Below, one piece after another: positions 1 through 5,196 of a DNA stretch of 5,716 bases; position 1 is the stretch's first letter, and each line of letters opens with the position of its first letter. The stretch is from Candidatus Omnitrophota bacterium (lineage in GTDB: Bacteria > Omnitrophota > 4484-213). Both the position numbers and the translations under genes were made by a program. The notes below the pieces were generated by a model. That model was not told the DNA's origin. It ran no database searches and saw only the letters and a list, made by a program, of their open reading frames with translations. The stretch is taken from assembly GCA_030640885.1 (NCBI GenBank), contig DAOWIN010000049.1, positions 1 to 5,716 on the forward strand. Reading direction: 5' to 3'.

Positions 1-248
1 CTCATATTGTTTATTTTAATCGTTTCCACCACCGCTTTTATCATTTGTTCCTTGTTTAAAGGAATAGAAAGCATCAAACTATGGGCAGATTCAAATAAAC
101 GGACAATATGCTCTTTTAGTTTAAACACTACCCTTTTATAACACCTAATCCCCTCAAAAACCCCATCTCCATAAAGCAAACCATGATCAAATACGGAAAT
201 TTTCGCTTCCTCTTTGGCAAAAAATTTGCCATCAATATAAACTTTCAT
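1..248 (-). CDS. ilvE: Branched-chain amino acid aminotransferase (class IV PLP fold), N-terminal part
   Basis: This is the first 82 codons of a class IV pyridoxal-phosphate aminotransferase; the gene runs off the left edge. The visible protein begins MKVYIDGKFFAKEEAKISVF and continues with FDHGLLYGDGVFEGIR (about residues 19-34) and a FKLKEHIVRLFESAHSLML helix, the usual N-terminal pattern of IlvE, which makes Val, Leu and Ile from their 2-oxo acids. The catalytic Lys lies outside the window. D-amino-acid transaminase and aminodeoxychorismate lyase share the fold, but the GDGVFEGIR form fits IlvE best. The ATG (248-246) overlaps the lolD stop as ATGA, and GGGAGG sits 5 bases upstream inside lolD, so translation is probably coupled to lolD. 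The link to lipoprotein export looks positional rather than functional. Confidence 0.85.
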   Translation of the reverse strand, partial: MKVYIDGKFFAKEEAKISVFDHGLLYGDGVFEGIRCYKRVVFKLKEHIVRLFESAHSLMLSIPLNKEQMIKAVVETIKINNM

Positions 249-928
249 TTAACCCTCCCATCACGCATCTCCAAAATTCTATCTGCCTTTTGGACAATGT
301 TATGTTCATGACTAACAATAATCAATGTTTTTTCTTTTCCCTTTAACTTTTCAAGAATATTTATAATCCTTTCGCCATTTTGAGAATCTAAATTGCCCGT
401 AGGTTCATCACAAAGCAGAATTTGTGGATCATTTATCATCGCTCGCGCAATGGCTACTCTTTGTTGTTCCCCACCAGACAACTCTGAAGGACGATGACTC
501 ATTCTGTTTTCTAATCCTAATCTTTCCAATAGATTCTCTGCTCTTTGCTTTATTTTCCGTCCTCTGTCTTCTGTCTTCTGTCCTCTGATTTTCCCCGGCA
601 TCATCACATTTTCCAAAGTGGTAAACTCAGGCAAAAGATGATAAAATTGAAAAACAAACCCGATTTCTCTATTTCTGATCTCAGCCCTTTGAGAAGGATT
701 AAGGCGGGCAATATTCATATTATCCAAAAATAATTCTCCATTGCTCGGACAGTCTAATGTTCCCAAAAGATGCAAAAGGGTAGACTTTCCTGCCCCCGAG
801 GGCCCAACAATTGCCAAAAACTCTCCTCTATCTATTTCTAAATTGAGCTTGCTTAAAGCGTAGACTTCCTTTTTGCCATTCTTATATCTTTTGGATAAAT
901 TTACTGCCCGCAGTTTAATTTTATTCAT
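245..928 (-). CDS. lolD: Lipoprotein-releasing system ATP-binding protein LolD
   Basis: This is a 227-residue ABC ATPase of the LolD/MacB-like family, the cytoplasmic motor that drives release of outer-membrane lipoproteins from the inner membrane to the periplasmic carrier. All nucleotide-binding elements are present: Walker A GPSGAGKST (42-50), Q-loop around FQ (93-94) in VFQFYHLLP, signature LSGGEQQR (150-157), Walker B ILLCDEP (170-176), the NLDS D-loop (179-182) and switch His207 in SHE. Length is normal for the family. The start ATG lies inside the end of lolC (8-base overlap), so the two are almost certainly co-translated. Residues 114-123 (IRGQKTEDRG region) are encoded by four 7-bp repeats and look like a short insertion in a helix between the Q-loop and the signature. 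An efflux-type ABC ATPase is the alternative, but the neighbouring LolC makes LolD much likelier. Confidence 0.93.
   Translation of the reverse strand: MNKIKLRAVNLSKRYKNGKKEVYALSKLNLEIDRGEFLAIVGPSGAGKSTLLHLLGTLDCPSNGELFLDNMNIARLNPSQRAEIRNREIGFVFQFYHLLPEFTTLENVMMPGKIRGQKTEDRGRKIKQRAENLLERLGLENRMSHRPSELSGGEQQRVAIARAMINDPQILLCDEPTGNLDSQNGERIINILEKLKGKEKTLIIVSHEHNIVQKADRILEMRDGRVK
560..587 (+). repeat. Four 7-bp units (tcctctg / tcttctg) inside lolD
   Basis: The plus strand reads tcctctg, tcttctg, tcttctg, tcctctg in direct succession, so units 1 and 4 are identical and units 2 and 3 are identical. On the coding strand this gives the GQKTEDRGR stretch of LolD. The repeat does not break the frame. 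It falls where LolD proteins tolerate length variation, ahead of the QRAENLLERLGL helix. It is probably a low-complexity element that expanded in frame. Confidence 0.85.
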
Positions 929-2120
929 AACGCAGTGCTTCCACAGGATTTAATCTTGCCGCTTGCCGCGCCGGGTAAAGGGTGGATAAAATAGTAATCA
1001 AAAAAGCAAAAAACAGAATTGAGCAAACATCTCCGCTTTGAATATTTAGCGGTATTTTATCCAAATAATAAATATCCTGAGGCAATTTGACAAATTGATA
1101 ACGCTCTAATAGATAACCCAAACCCAAGCCCAATAACAAGCCCAATCCTGTTCCCAAAAATCCAATGATTAATCCTTGCAGAACAAAAATAGCCCTTATT
1201 TTATTAGGGCTTACCCCAATCGCCTTCAAAATCCCAATATCCTTGGTTTTCTCCAAAACATTCATCGTCAAACTGCTGGTAATATTAAAACAGGCAACTA
1301 CAATAATCAGGGCTAAGATAATAAACATTACTTTCTTTTCTAATCGTAAGGCACTCAAAAAATTTTTATTCAAATCCATCCATGTATGCACCGGGTAAAG
1401 AAACCCTATTTTTTCTTGTATTTCTTTTTTTACCTTCCAAATATCTTTTCCCAACATTGGCTTCACTCCTACGCCACTGGGCTGAGCAAAACCAAAGAAA
1501 TTCTGTGCCTCCTGCAAGCCAATAAAGGCAAAGTTGGCATCGTAATCGTACATCCCGCAATCAAATATTCCATTTACCTTAAACCTATGCTTGCGGCGGT
1601 CGGCTGGGGAAATAAGAGATACTTCCTCCCCAAGATTAACTCCTAAACTTTTTTTCAATTCCTTGCCCAAAATTATTGGAGGAGATTTTGTCTCTTTCGA
1701 TAATGTATGGCGCGAAGTGTATGGCGCGAAGTGTATATAATCCCCAATTTTACTTACCTTTGTTTGTTTGGCAAGGTCAACCCCGTGCAAAACAACCCCT
1801 TGGGTTGCGCTTTTTCCCTTGATTAAGGCTTGTCCATAGACAAAGGGGGCAATGGCTGAAATACCCTTTATTTCCTCCAAGTTCTGGATAAGCAGGGAAC
1901 TGTTTGCGGCAGGGGAAATCTTAATGGTTATCGGCGGATTAGCCCCCAGCATCTTTGTCTGCAATTCTTTATCAAAACCATTCATTACCCCCAACACTAC
2001 AATTAAAGCCGCTACCCCTACGGCTATACCTAATATGGAAGCAAAAGAGGACAATGAAATAAATCGCTCTTTTTGCTTAGTAAATAAATACCTTAAGGCA
2101 ATGGAAAGGGGATAAAACAT
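921..2120 (-). CDS. lolC: Lipoprotein-releasing ABC transporter permease (LolC/LolE family)
   Basis: This 399-residue inner-membrane permease of the FtsX/LolCE type works with LolD to extract lipoproteins from the inner membrane. The family N-terminus is clear: ALRYLFTKQKERFISLSSF (residues 8-26), then a first membrane helix (about 27-47) ending in the hallmark VMNGFDKEL (45-53). A large periplasmic domain follows (about 54-260). Three further helices (about 264-285, 310-337, 364-383) make up the FtsX domain, with KTKDIGILKAIGVS (291-304) as the cytoplasmic coupling segment and YPARQAARLNPVEALRYE at the C-terminus. Only one permease gene is present here, so it may act as a homodimer or have a LolE partner elsewhere. 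The ATG at 2120 has no obvious Shine-Dalgarno, because the upstream 60 bases are mostly repeat. The ALRYL motif right after it still supports this start. Residues 129-139 derive from a 14-bp tandem duplication. Confidence 0.93.
   Translation of the reverse strand: MFYPLSIALRYLFTKQKERFISLSSFASILGIAVGVAALIVVLGVMNGFDKELQTKMLGANPPITIKISPAANSSLLIQNLEEIKGISAIAPFVYGQALIKGKSATQGVVLHGVDLAKQTKVSKIGDYIHFAPYTSRHTLSKETKSPPIILGKELKKSLGVNLGEEVSLISPADRRKHRFKVNGIFDCGMYDYDANFAFIGLQEAQNFFGFAQPSGVGVKPMLGKDIWKVKKEIQEKIGFLYPVHTWMDLNKNFLSALRLEKKVMFIILALIIVVACFNITSSLTMNVLEKTKDIGILKAIGVSPNKIRAIFVLQGLIIGFLGTGLGLLLGLGLGYLLERYQFVKLPQDIYYLDKIPLNIQSGDVCSILFFAFLITILSTLYPARQAARLNPVEALRYE
1705..1736 (+). repeat. 14-bp tandem repeat (gtatggcgcgaagt) inside lolC
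   Basis: Two perfect, adjacent copies of gtatggcgcgaagt occupy 1705-1718 and 1719-1732, followed by a partial third copy (gtat). Because 14 is not a multiple of 3, the two copies are read in different frames in LolC, giving the dissimilar peptides HFAPY and TSRHT at residues 130-139. They lie in the periplasmic domain, just before SKETKSPPIILGKELKKSLG, at a point where family members usually have a short loop. Confidence 0.88.
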
Positions 2121-2150
2121 ATTTTAAAAGGCCGCCAGCCGCCCAGCACT

Positions 2151-2180
2151 GACTGGGAAACTGGGGGACTGGGAAACTGG
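2151..2180 (+). repeat. 16-bp-period direct repeat between lysS and lolC
   Basis: The 14-mer gactgggaaactgg occurs at 2151-2164 and again at 2167-2180, separated by gg, with no mismatches. It starts directly after the lysS stop codon and fills half of the 60-base gap to lolC. The rest of the gap (2121-2150) is a G/C-rich stretch with no recognisable ribosome binding site or terminator hairpin with a T run, which is consistent with read-through from lysS into lolC. Confidence 0.85.
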
Positions 2181-3581
2181 TTAACCTTTGAGTGGTTTAA
2201 GTTGCGGGAACAGCAGTACCTCGCGGATGGAATTCTTATTTGTTAACAGCATTATCAAACGGTCAATGCCAATGCCTAATCCGCCGGCCGGGGGCATTCC
2301 CTGCTCCAAAGCCGCTAAAAAATCTTCGTCAATTTCACCACCCTGTTCTTCAAATCTCCTCCGCTGTTCAAGGGGATCATTGAGTTCGGAATAGCCGTTT
2401 GCCAGCTCCTGCCCGCCAACAAAAACCTCAAAACGCTCGCTAATCTGGGGCATATCTTTCTTTGCTCTGGCAAGCGGGCAAAGAAAGGTAGGATAATCAG
2501 TTACAAAAGTGGGTTCAATCAGCTTGGGCTGAACAAATTTATCAAAGATGTTGTTTAAAATATCAGAAGGGGATAAATCTTCATTTAGAACTACCCCTAA
2601 TTTCATAGCCGCTTTTTTGAAATCCAAATTCTTATCTTGGAAATCAATCCCGGTCTCTTTTTTTAGGGTATCATAAAAAGGCACTCTCGCCCAAGGCGGC
2701 TTCAGGCTAATCTGCTTACCCCTCCATTCAACATTCTCGCTATTATATATGCGATTAGCTAAATCAATAATTAACTCCTCGCTGAGACGCATCATATCTT
2801 TGTAATCGGCATAGGATTCATAGACCTCTAACATTGTAAATTCAGGATTATGTACCGCAGATATCCCTTCGTTGCGAAAACTGCGATTTAGTTCATAAAT
2901 TTTTTCCAATCCTCCTACTAATAATCTTTTTAGATAAAGCTCAGGGGCAATGCGTAAATAAACATCGCAATTTAGAGAGTTGTAATGCGTAACAAACGGT
3001 TTTGCTTTCGCCCCGCCGGCTAAACTCTGTAGCATTGGCGTTTCTACCTCTATAAATTCCCGCTGTTTTAAGAATTCCCGAATCTGGTTAATTATTTTGC
3101 TTCGGGTCAAAAACACCCTTTTTGCCGATGAATTGGTAATTAAATCCAGACAACGGCGGCGGTAGCGAATTTCAGTATCTTTCAAGCCGTGCCATTTTTC
3201 CGGCAGAGGTTTTAAGCTTTTGCTTAATAAAAAAAGATTGGCTGCCTTGATACTTTTTTCTTCTTTGCGGGTAATAAACAAACTTCCTTCTAAACCAATA
3301 ATATCGCCAATATCCAGATTTTTAAATAACAGAAAATTGTCCTCGCTCAAATTATCCTTTTTTACATATACCTGCATCCTATCGTTTATATCCTGAATAT
3401 CTAAAAATCCGGCTTTGCCATGCCCGCGCAGAGCCATAATTCTACCGCTGACTCTCACCTCTTTATTCTCCTTAAAATCTTCAAGCAACTGTTTGAAATT
3501 GTGGCTGCGGACAAACTTATTTCCGTAAGGCTCAACGCCCATCTCCCTAATTTTATTTAATTTTGCCAATCTTTCTTGCAT
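2181..3581 (-). CDS. lysS: Lysyl-tRNA synthetase, class II
   Basis: The enzyme charges tRNA-Lys with lysine using ATP in the cytoplasm. Numbering here is from the in-frame GTG at 3602. An OB-fold anticodon-binding domain is visible (about 48-125, VRVSGRIMALRGHGKAGFLD), followed by the class II catalytic core. Motif 1 is around 165-191 (REFIEVETPML). Motif 2 is FRNEGISAVHNPEFTMLE (242-259) with its ATP-binding Arg. The lysine-specific segment TDYPTFLCPLARAKKD (368-383) and GGQELANGYSELNDP (396-410) follow, and motif 3 GGLGIGIDR is at 440-448. I chose the ATG at 3581 (466 residues, MQERLAKLNKIREMGVEPYG) over the GTG at 3602. Family members begin with this helix, and the GTG lies inside an arm of the nested inverted repeat. 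Neither start has a strong Shine-Dalgarno. At 466 residues it is slightly shorter than typical bacterial enzymes but complete. It is probably the head of the lysS-lolC-lolD-ilvE operon. Confidence 0.95.
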   Translation of the reverse strand: MQERLAKLNKIREMGVEPYGNKFVRSHNFKQLLEDFKENKEVRVSGRIMALRGHGKAGFLDIQDINDRMQVYVKKDNLSEDNFLLFKNLDIGDIIGLEGSLFITRKEEKSIKAANLFLLSKSLKPLPEKWHGLKDTEIRYRRRCLDLITNSSAKRVFLTRSKIINQIREFLKQREFIEVETPMLQSLAGGAKAKPFVTHYNSLNCDVYLRIAPELYLKRLLVGGLEKIYELNRSFRNEGISAVHNPEFTMLEVYESYADYKDMMRLSEELIIDLANRIYNSENVEWRGKQISLKPPWARVPFYDTLKKETGIDFQDKNLDFKKAAMKLGVVLNEDLSPSDILNNIFDKFVQPKLIEPTFVTDYPTFLCPLARAKKDMPQISERFEVFVGGQELANGYSELNDPLEQRRRFEEQGGEIDEDFLAALEQGMPPAGGLGIGIDRLIMLLTNKNSIREVLLFPQLKPLKG

Positions 3582-3593
3582 AATCACTAATTT

Positions 3594-3658
3594 CACTTGC
3601 ACTGCCTACTTGCACGAACAAAGTGCAAGCAAAGTATGTTAGAAATGGAGTGCAAGTG
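3594..3658. repeat. Nested inverted repeats of a CACTTGCAC/GTGCAAGTG motif at the lysS start
   Basis: An outer pair of perfect 10-base arms, cacttgcact (3594-3603) and agtgcaagtg (3649-3658), encloses an inner perfect hairpin with stem cttgcac (3609-3615), loop gaacaaa and stem gtgcaag (3623-3629). The motif therefore occurs four times, twice in each orientation. A fifth cttgcact copy lies at 3883-3890 in the small upstream gene. The element ends 13 bases upstream of the preferred lysS ATG and could be an operator, a leader RNA structure or a simple dispersed repeat; the sequence alone cannot separate these. Confidence 0.7.
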
Positions 3659-3684
3659 GGTACATCAAATTCTTTTTCTAATGG

Positions 3685-3725
3685 GATAAGAAGTGAGGGA
3701 GGTCTCACCTCCCTCACTTCTTATC
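3685..3725. repeat. Perfect 19-bp hairpin, 3-base loop
   Basis: The arms gataagaagtgagggaggt (3685-3703) and acctccctcacttcttatc (3707-3725) are exact reverse complements around the loop ctc. The hairpin lies downstream of the small precursor-like gene on the minus strand and upstream of lysS. There is no T run after it on either strand, so it is not a standard intrinsic terminator. It may still stop or protect the 3' end of the small gene's transcript, or be a small palindromic mobile-type repeat. Confidence 0.85.
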
Positions 3726-3730
3726 TTCTC

Positions 3731-3751
3731 TGTCGGAGCGAAACTCCGACA
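3731..3751. repeat. 8-bp hairpin tgtcggag / ctccgaca
   Basis: Perfect 8-base arms (3731-3738 and 3744-3751) surround the loop cgaaa. It stands 5 bases from the 19-bp hairpin and 16 bases past the stop codon of the small gene on the minus strand. The pair could act together as a transcript end. There is no U tract, so I do not call it an intrinsic terminator. Confidence 0.7.
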
Positions 3752-4000
3752 AATTGCTGGGCTTGGGTTAGGAGGATGCATCACTGTCACAACCAGCGTC
3801 TTCTGATAACGCCTCTTCCGCCTGGCGGCAATTTGCCCCTACCGCGGCCGCGCAAAAGTCTGGCAAGTTATCGCCCATATTGCTTGCACTCGTACTACAC
3901 GTCCCCATCACGGCCATCTCGGGATTCAACTTCACTCTGGTAATTGTCGGCTTCACCCATTTCTTCTTTTTCTTAGGTATTCCTTCTCCTTGCTTCTCTG

Positions 4001-4010
4001 CCCCCCCCCC
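4001..4010. repeat. Ten-base C/G homopolymer that sets the reading frame
   Basis: Ten consecutive C on the plus strand (G on the coding strand) lie inside the small gene. With ten, the upstream frame reads R-G-G-G-R-E-A and stops at 3973. With nine or twelve it reads R-G-G-A-E-K-Q and continues into the precursor-like tail. Homopolymers of this length are prone to slippage during replication and to sequencing error. Confidence 0.85.
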
Positions 4011-4032
4011 TTATCTGTTTTTCACTTCCTTC

Positions 4033-4149
4033 TTTTTCTTCTCTTTTACCTAATTCCTTCCCCCTATCTCCTAACTCCTGTTTCTTTTCCCCTAATTCCT
4101 CTCTCCTAACTCCTAATTCCTGTTTCTTCTCTCCTAATTCCTGTTTCTT
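4033..4149 (-). repeat. Degenerate KKQELGE-type repeat array in the small gene's N-terminus
   Basis: On the coding strand this stretch repeats short purine-rich units of the type AGGAATTAGGAG and GAGAAGAAACAGG. It encodes residues 8-46 as variants of KKQELGE, RREELGE and DRGKELG. Its core (plus strand 4089-4128) matches 4465-4504, outside any gene, at 39 of 40 positions, which indicates a dispersed element that entered or expanded in the leader. Confidence 0.8.
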
Positions 4150-4176
4150 CTCCATTTCTTTTTCTTCCATTTTGTG

Positions 4177-4183
4177 CCTCCTT
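4177..4183 (-). promoter_or_regulatory. Strong Shine-Dalgarno of the small precursor-like gene
   Basis: The coding strand reads AAGGAGG, then CACAAA, then ATG at 4170. This is close to ideal and is stronger than the sites of lysS, lolC or lolD. It is the main reason to treat the 4170 start as a real gene rather than chance. Confidence 0.8.
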
Positions 4184-4194
4184 GCTATAACTTT

Positions 4195-4200
4195 ATTATA
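4195..4200 (-). promoter_or_regulatory. Probable -10 box TATAAT for the small gene
   Basis: A perfect TATAAT occurs 24 bases upstream of the 4170 start codon on the minus strand, which would give a very short leader. At a 17-base spacing the -35 position reads GAAGAT (4223-4218), a poor match, so the promoter may be weak, activator-dependent or use another sigma factor. It sits at the edge of the repeat-rich gap after phoU. Confidence 0.45.
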
Positions 4201-4531
4201 GCCTGATTACACAGTCCATCTTCCACAACGACAAACGAACCTCTATATCTTTAGTTTCGTGAAACTCATAACATATCGTTTAAGGTTGTCGATACTCGTA
4301 TCGATGCTTGCTGTAGAAACTCGATGCTCGATTTTTTCGTTTAAGCCCAATTCAATGTCCAGCTTCCACACCAAGCTTCCAGTTTCGATACCAGCTTCAC
4401 CAACGACAAACGAGTTTCTATAATCTGGCTATCTTTCTTTTTGCCTACTGCCTACTTCTTTCTTCCCCTAACTCCTCTCTCCTAACTCCTAATTCCTGTT
4501 TCTTATCTTTCAATCTTCCTTGCCTATTGGT
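4201..4531. other. Gene-free stretch built of short repeats
   Basis: I see no coding region on either strand between the phoU stop and the promoter of the small gene. The stretch holds a degenerate 28-base direct pair (4220-4247 and 4395-4422, 23 of 28 identical, both with caacgacaaacga or a close variant), a 6-bp palindrome agtttc/gaaact (4253-4266), a 7-bp palindrome tcgatac/gtatcga (4289-4304), the direct pair tcgatgcttg / tcgatgctcg (4301, 4321), several agcttcca-like words at 4360-4400, tandem gcctact units (4443-4456), and the 40-bp repeat at 4465-4504. No intrinsic terminator follows phoU. Confidence 0.7.
4465..4504. repeat. 40-bp direct repeat, intergenic copy
   Basis: This copy matches plus-strand 4089-4128 inside the small gene with one mismatch (c at 4472 versus t at 4096). 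It is made of 7-base pyrimidine units such as taactcc, taattcc and tctctcc, then tgtttctt. It lies 28 bases past the phoU stop. Confidence 0.88.
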
Positions 4532-5182
4532 TTACTCCTTCGGCTTATAACCAATGCGATGAAATGGATTAACTATGCCCGAGGCAACATTTTTTAAATG
4601 TGCGCTTACCCGTTTAAAATAGCGGCTGACTAAAGCATAAAATATTGCTTCACGAGAGGATATATTCTTTTCCAGCACCAGTTCTTCAATAATCTTATCG
4701 CATCTTTTTGCTATATGGGTGTGTATTCCCATAATCTCTTTTGCTTTTGCTATATCGTTTTCTTTAAAAGCCCTCTTGGTAGAAGAAAAAAGGGCTAAAA
4801 TCTCTTTTCCATCCTCTTTTAATTGCTTAACCCTTTCATCCTCTTTGATTTCTTCGGGATAAAGACGAGCTAATTCTATAATATTTTTTGTATAATCCCC
4901 AATTCGCTCAATATCGTTAACCAAAGTAGTAAAAATTAAAGCGGCGATAGCATCCTTTTCCGGGGATAAAACAAGATGCTCTATCAATTCCCTTTTTATA
5001 TCTATTTGCCATCGGTTAATTGTCTGATCTTTTTTATAGATGTCCATAGTTTCATCTTGATGGCTAAAAAGCACACTTAGAGCAAAAGAAAACATCTCTT
5101 CCACCTCAATAAACATCTTTTCCACACCCTCTAATACCTTATCCAGCAAATAATCCCTTCCCTTAAAAAGCCTTTCAAACAT
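4532..5182 (-). CDS. PhoU-domain protein partnered with the Na+/phosphate cotransporter
   Basis: This 216-residue, almost wholly helical protein is of normal PhoU length. PhoU proteins bind metal clusters through E/DxxxD motifs and restrain phosphate uptake. The first motif is clear in NDIERIGDYTKNI (89-101). The equivalent place in the second half reads RYFKRVSAHLKNVASGI, with Ser-Ala-His where an acidic residue is usual, so only one metal site may be intact. It begins 6 bases after the transporter stop, with GGAGGTGAT (5188-5196) as ribosome binding site, and the sequence ends HRIGYKPKE. The adjacency points to control of the Na+/Pi transporter, as in NptA-type proteins that carry a fused PhoU domain, rather than of a Pst system, of which nothing is seen here. 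Confidence 0.85.
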   Translation of the reverse strand: MFERLFKGRDYLLDKVLEGVEKMFIEVEEMFSFALSVLFSHQDETMDIYKKDQTINRWQIDIKRELIEHLVLSPEKDAIAALIFTTLVNDIERIGDYTKNIIELARLYPEEIKEDERVKQLKEDGKEILALFSSTKRAFKENDIAKAKEIMGIHTHIAKRCDKIIEELVLEKNISSREAIFYALVSRYFKRVSAHLKNVASGIVNPFHRIGYKPKE

Positions 5183-5187
5183 CTTTC

Positions 5188-5196
5188 ATCACCTCC
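5188..5196 (-). promoter_or_regulatory. Shine-Dalgarno of phoU, overlapping the transporter stop
   Basis: GGAGGTGAT on the minus strand is a nine-base match to the 16S rRNA tail, 9 bases (from GGAGG) upstream of the phoU ATG. It overlaps the last codons and the TGA (5191-5189) of the transporter, which implies coupled translation of the two genes. Confidence 0.75.

Larger units (their letters stand above)
3768..4170 (-). pseudogene. Candidate RiPP-like precursor peptide gene, frame interrupted at a G10 tract
   Basis: An ATG at 4170 has an excellent Shine-Dalgarno (AAGGAGG, 6-base spacer) and opens a Lys/Glu-rich frame, MEEKEMEKKQELGEKK, with further QELG/EELG-type repeats. As written it ends after 65 residues at 3973, just past ten G (4001-4010). 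Nine G (or twelve) would instead join it to a second frame ending at 3768, for a product of about 133 residues. That second frame has no ATG and, upstream of the G run, meets a stop. It encodes EGIPKKKKKWVKPTITRVKL (about 62-81) followed by NPEMAVMG and a tail with four Cys (91, 106, 114, 127) rich in Ala, Ser, Asp and Asn. A KxWxKPxIxxVxLxPExAV leader before a Cys-containing tail is, from memory, a pattern seen in putative modified-peptide precursors. I infer this role; no maturase or transporter is visible nearby. Phase variation, a true pseudogene and a homopolymer sequencing error are all possible. The only other in-frame start for the second part is GTG at 3956. Confidence 0.55.

Noticed and set aside
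545..733. Plus-strand frame of 62 residues within lolD
   Set aside because: It is antisense to a clear ATPase gene with all motifs, and its composition is that of a complementary-strand shadow.
1165..2115. Several plus-strand and one minus-strand frames within lolC
   Set aside because: They overlap a full-length permease with conserved ends and show no recognisable protein features.
3685..3725. Standard intrinsic terminator
   Set aside because: The hairpin is strong, but no run of T follows it on either strand, so I list it as a palindromic repeat.
3623..3943. Plus-strand open frame of 106 residues opposite the small gene
   Set aside because: It starts at a GTG inside an inverted-repeat arm, runs through both hairpins, has no family resemblance or ribosome site, and is antisense to the better-supported minus-strand peptide gene.
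3594..4531. CRISPR array or tRNA gene in the repeat-rich region
   Set aside because: The repeats are not evenly spaced, have no uniform unit with unique spacers, and no cloverleaf can be drawn.
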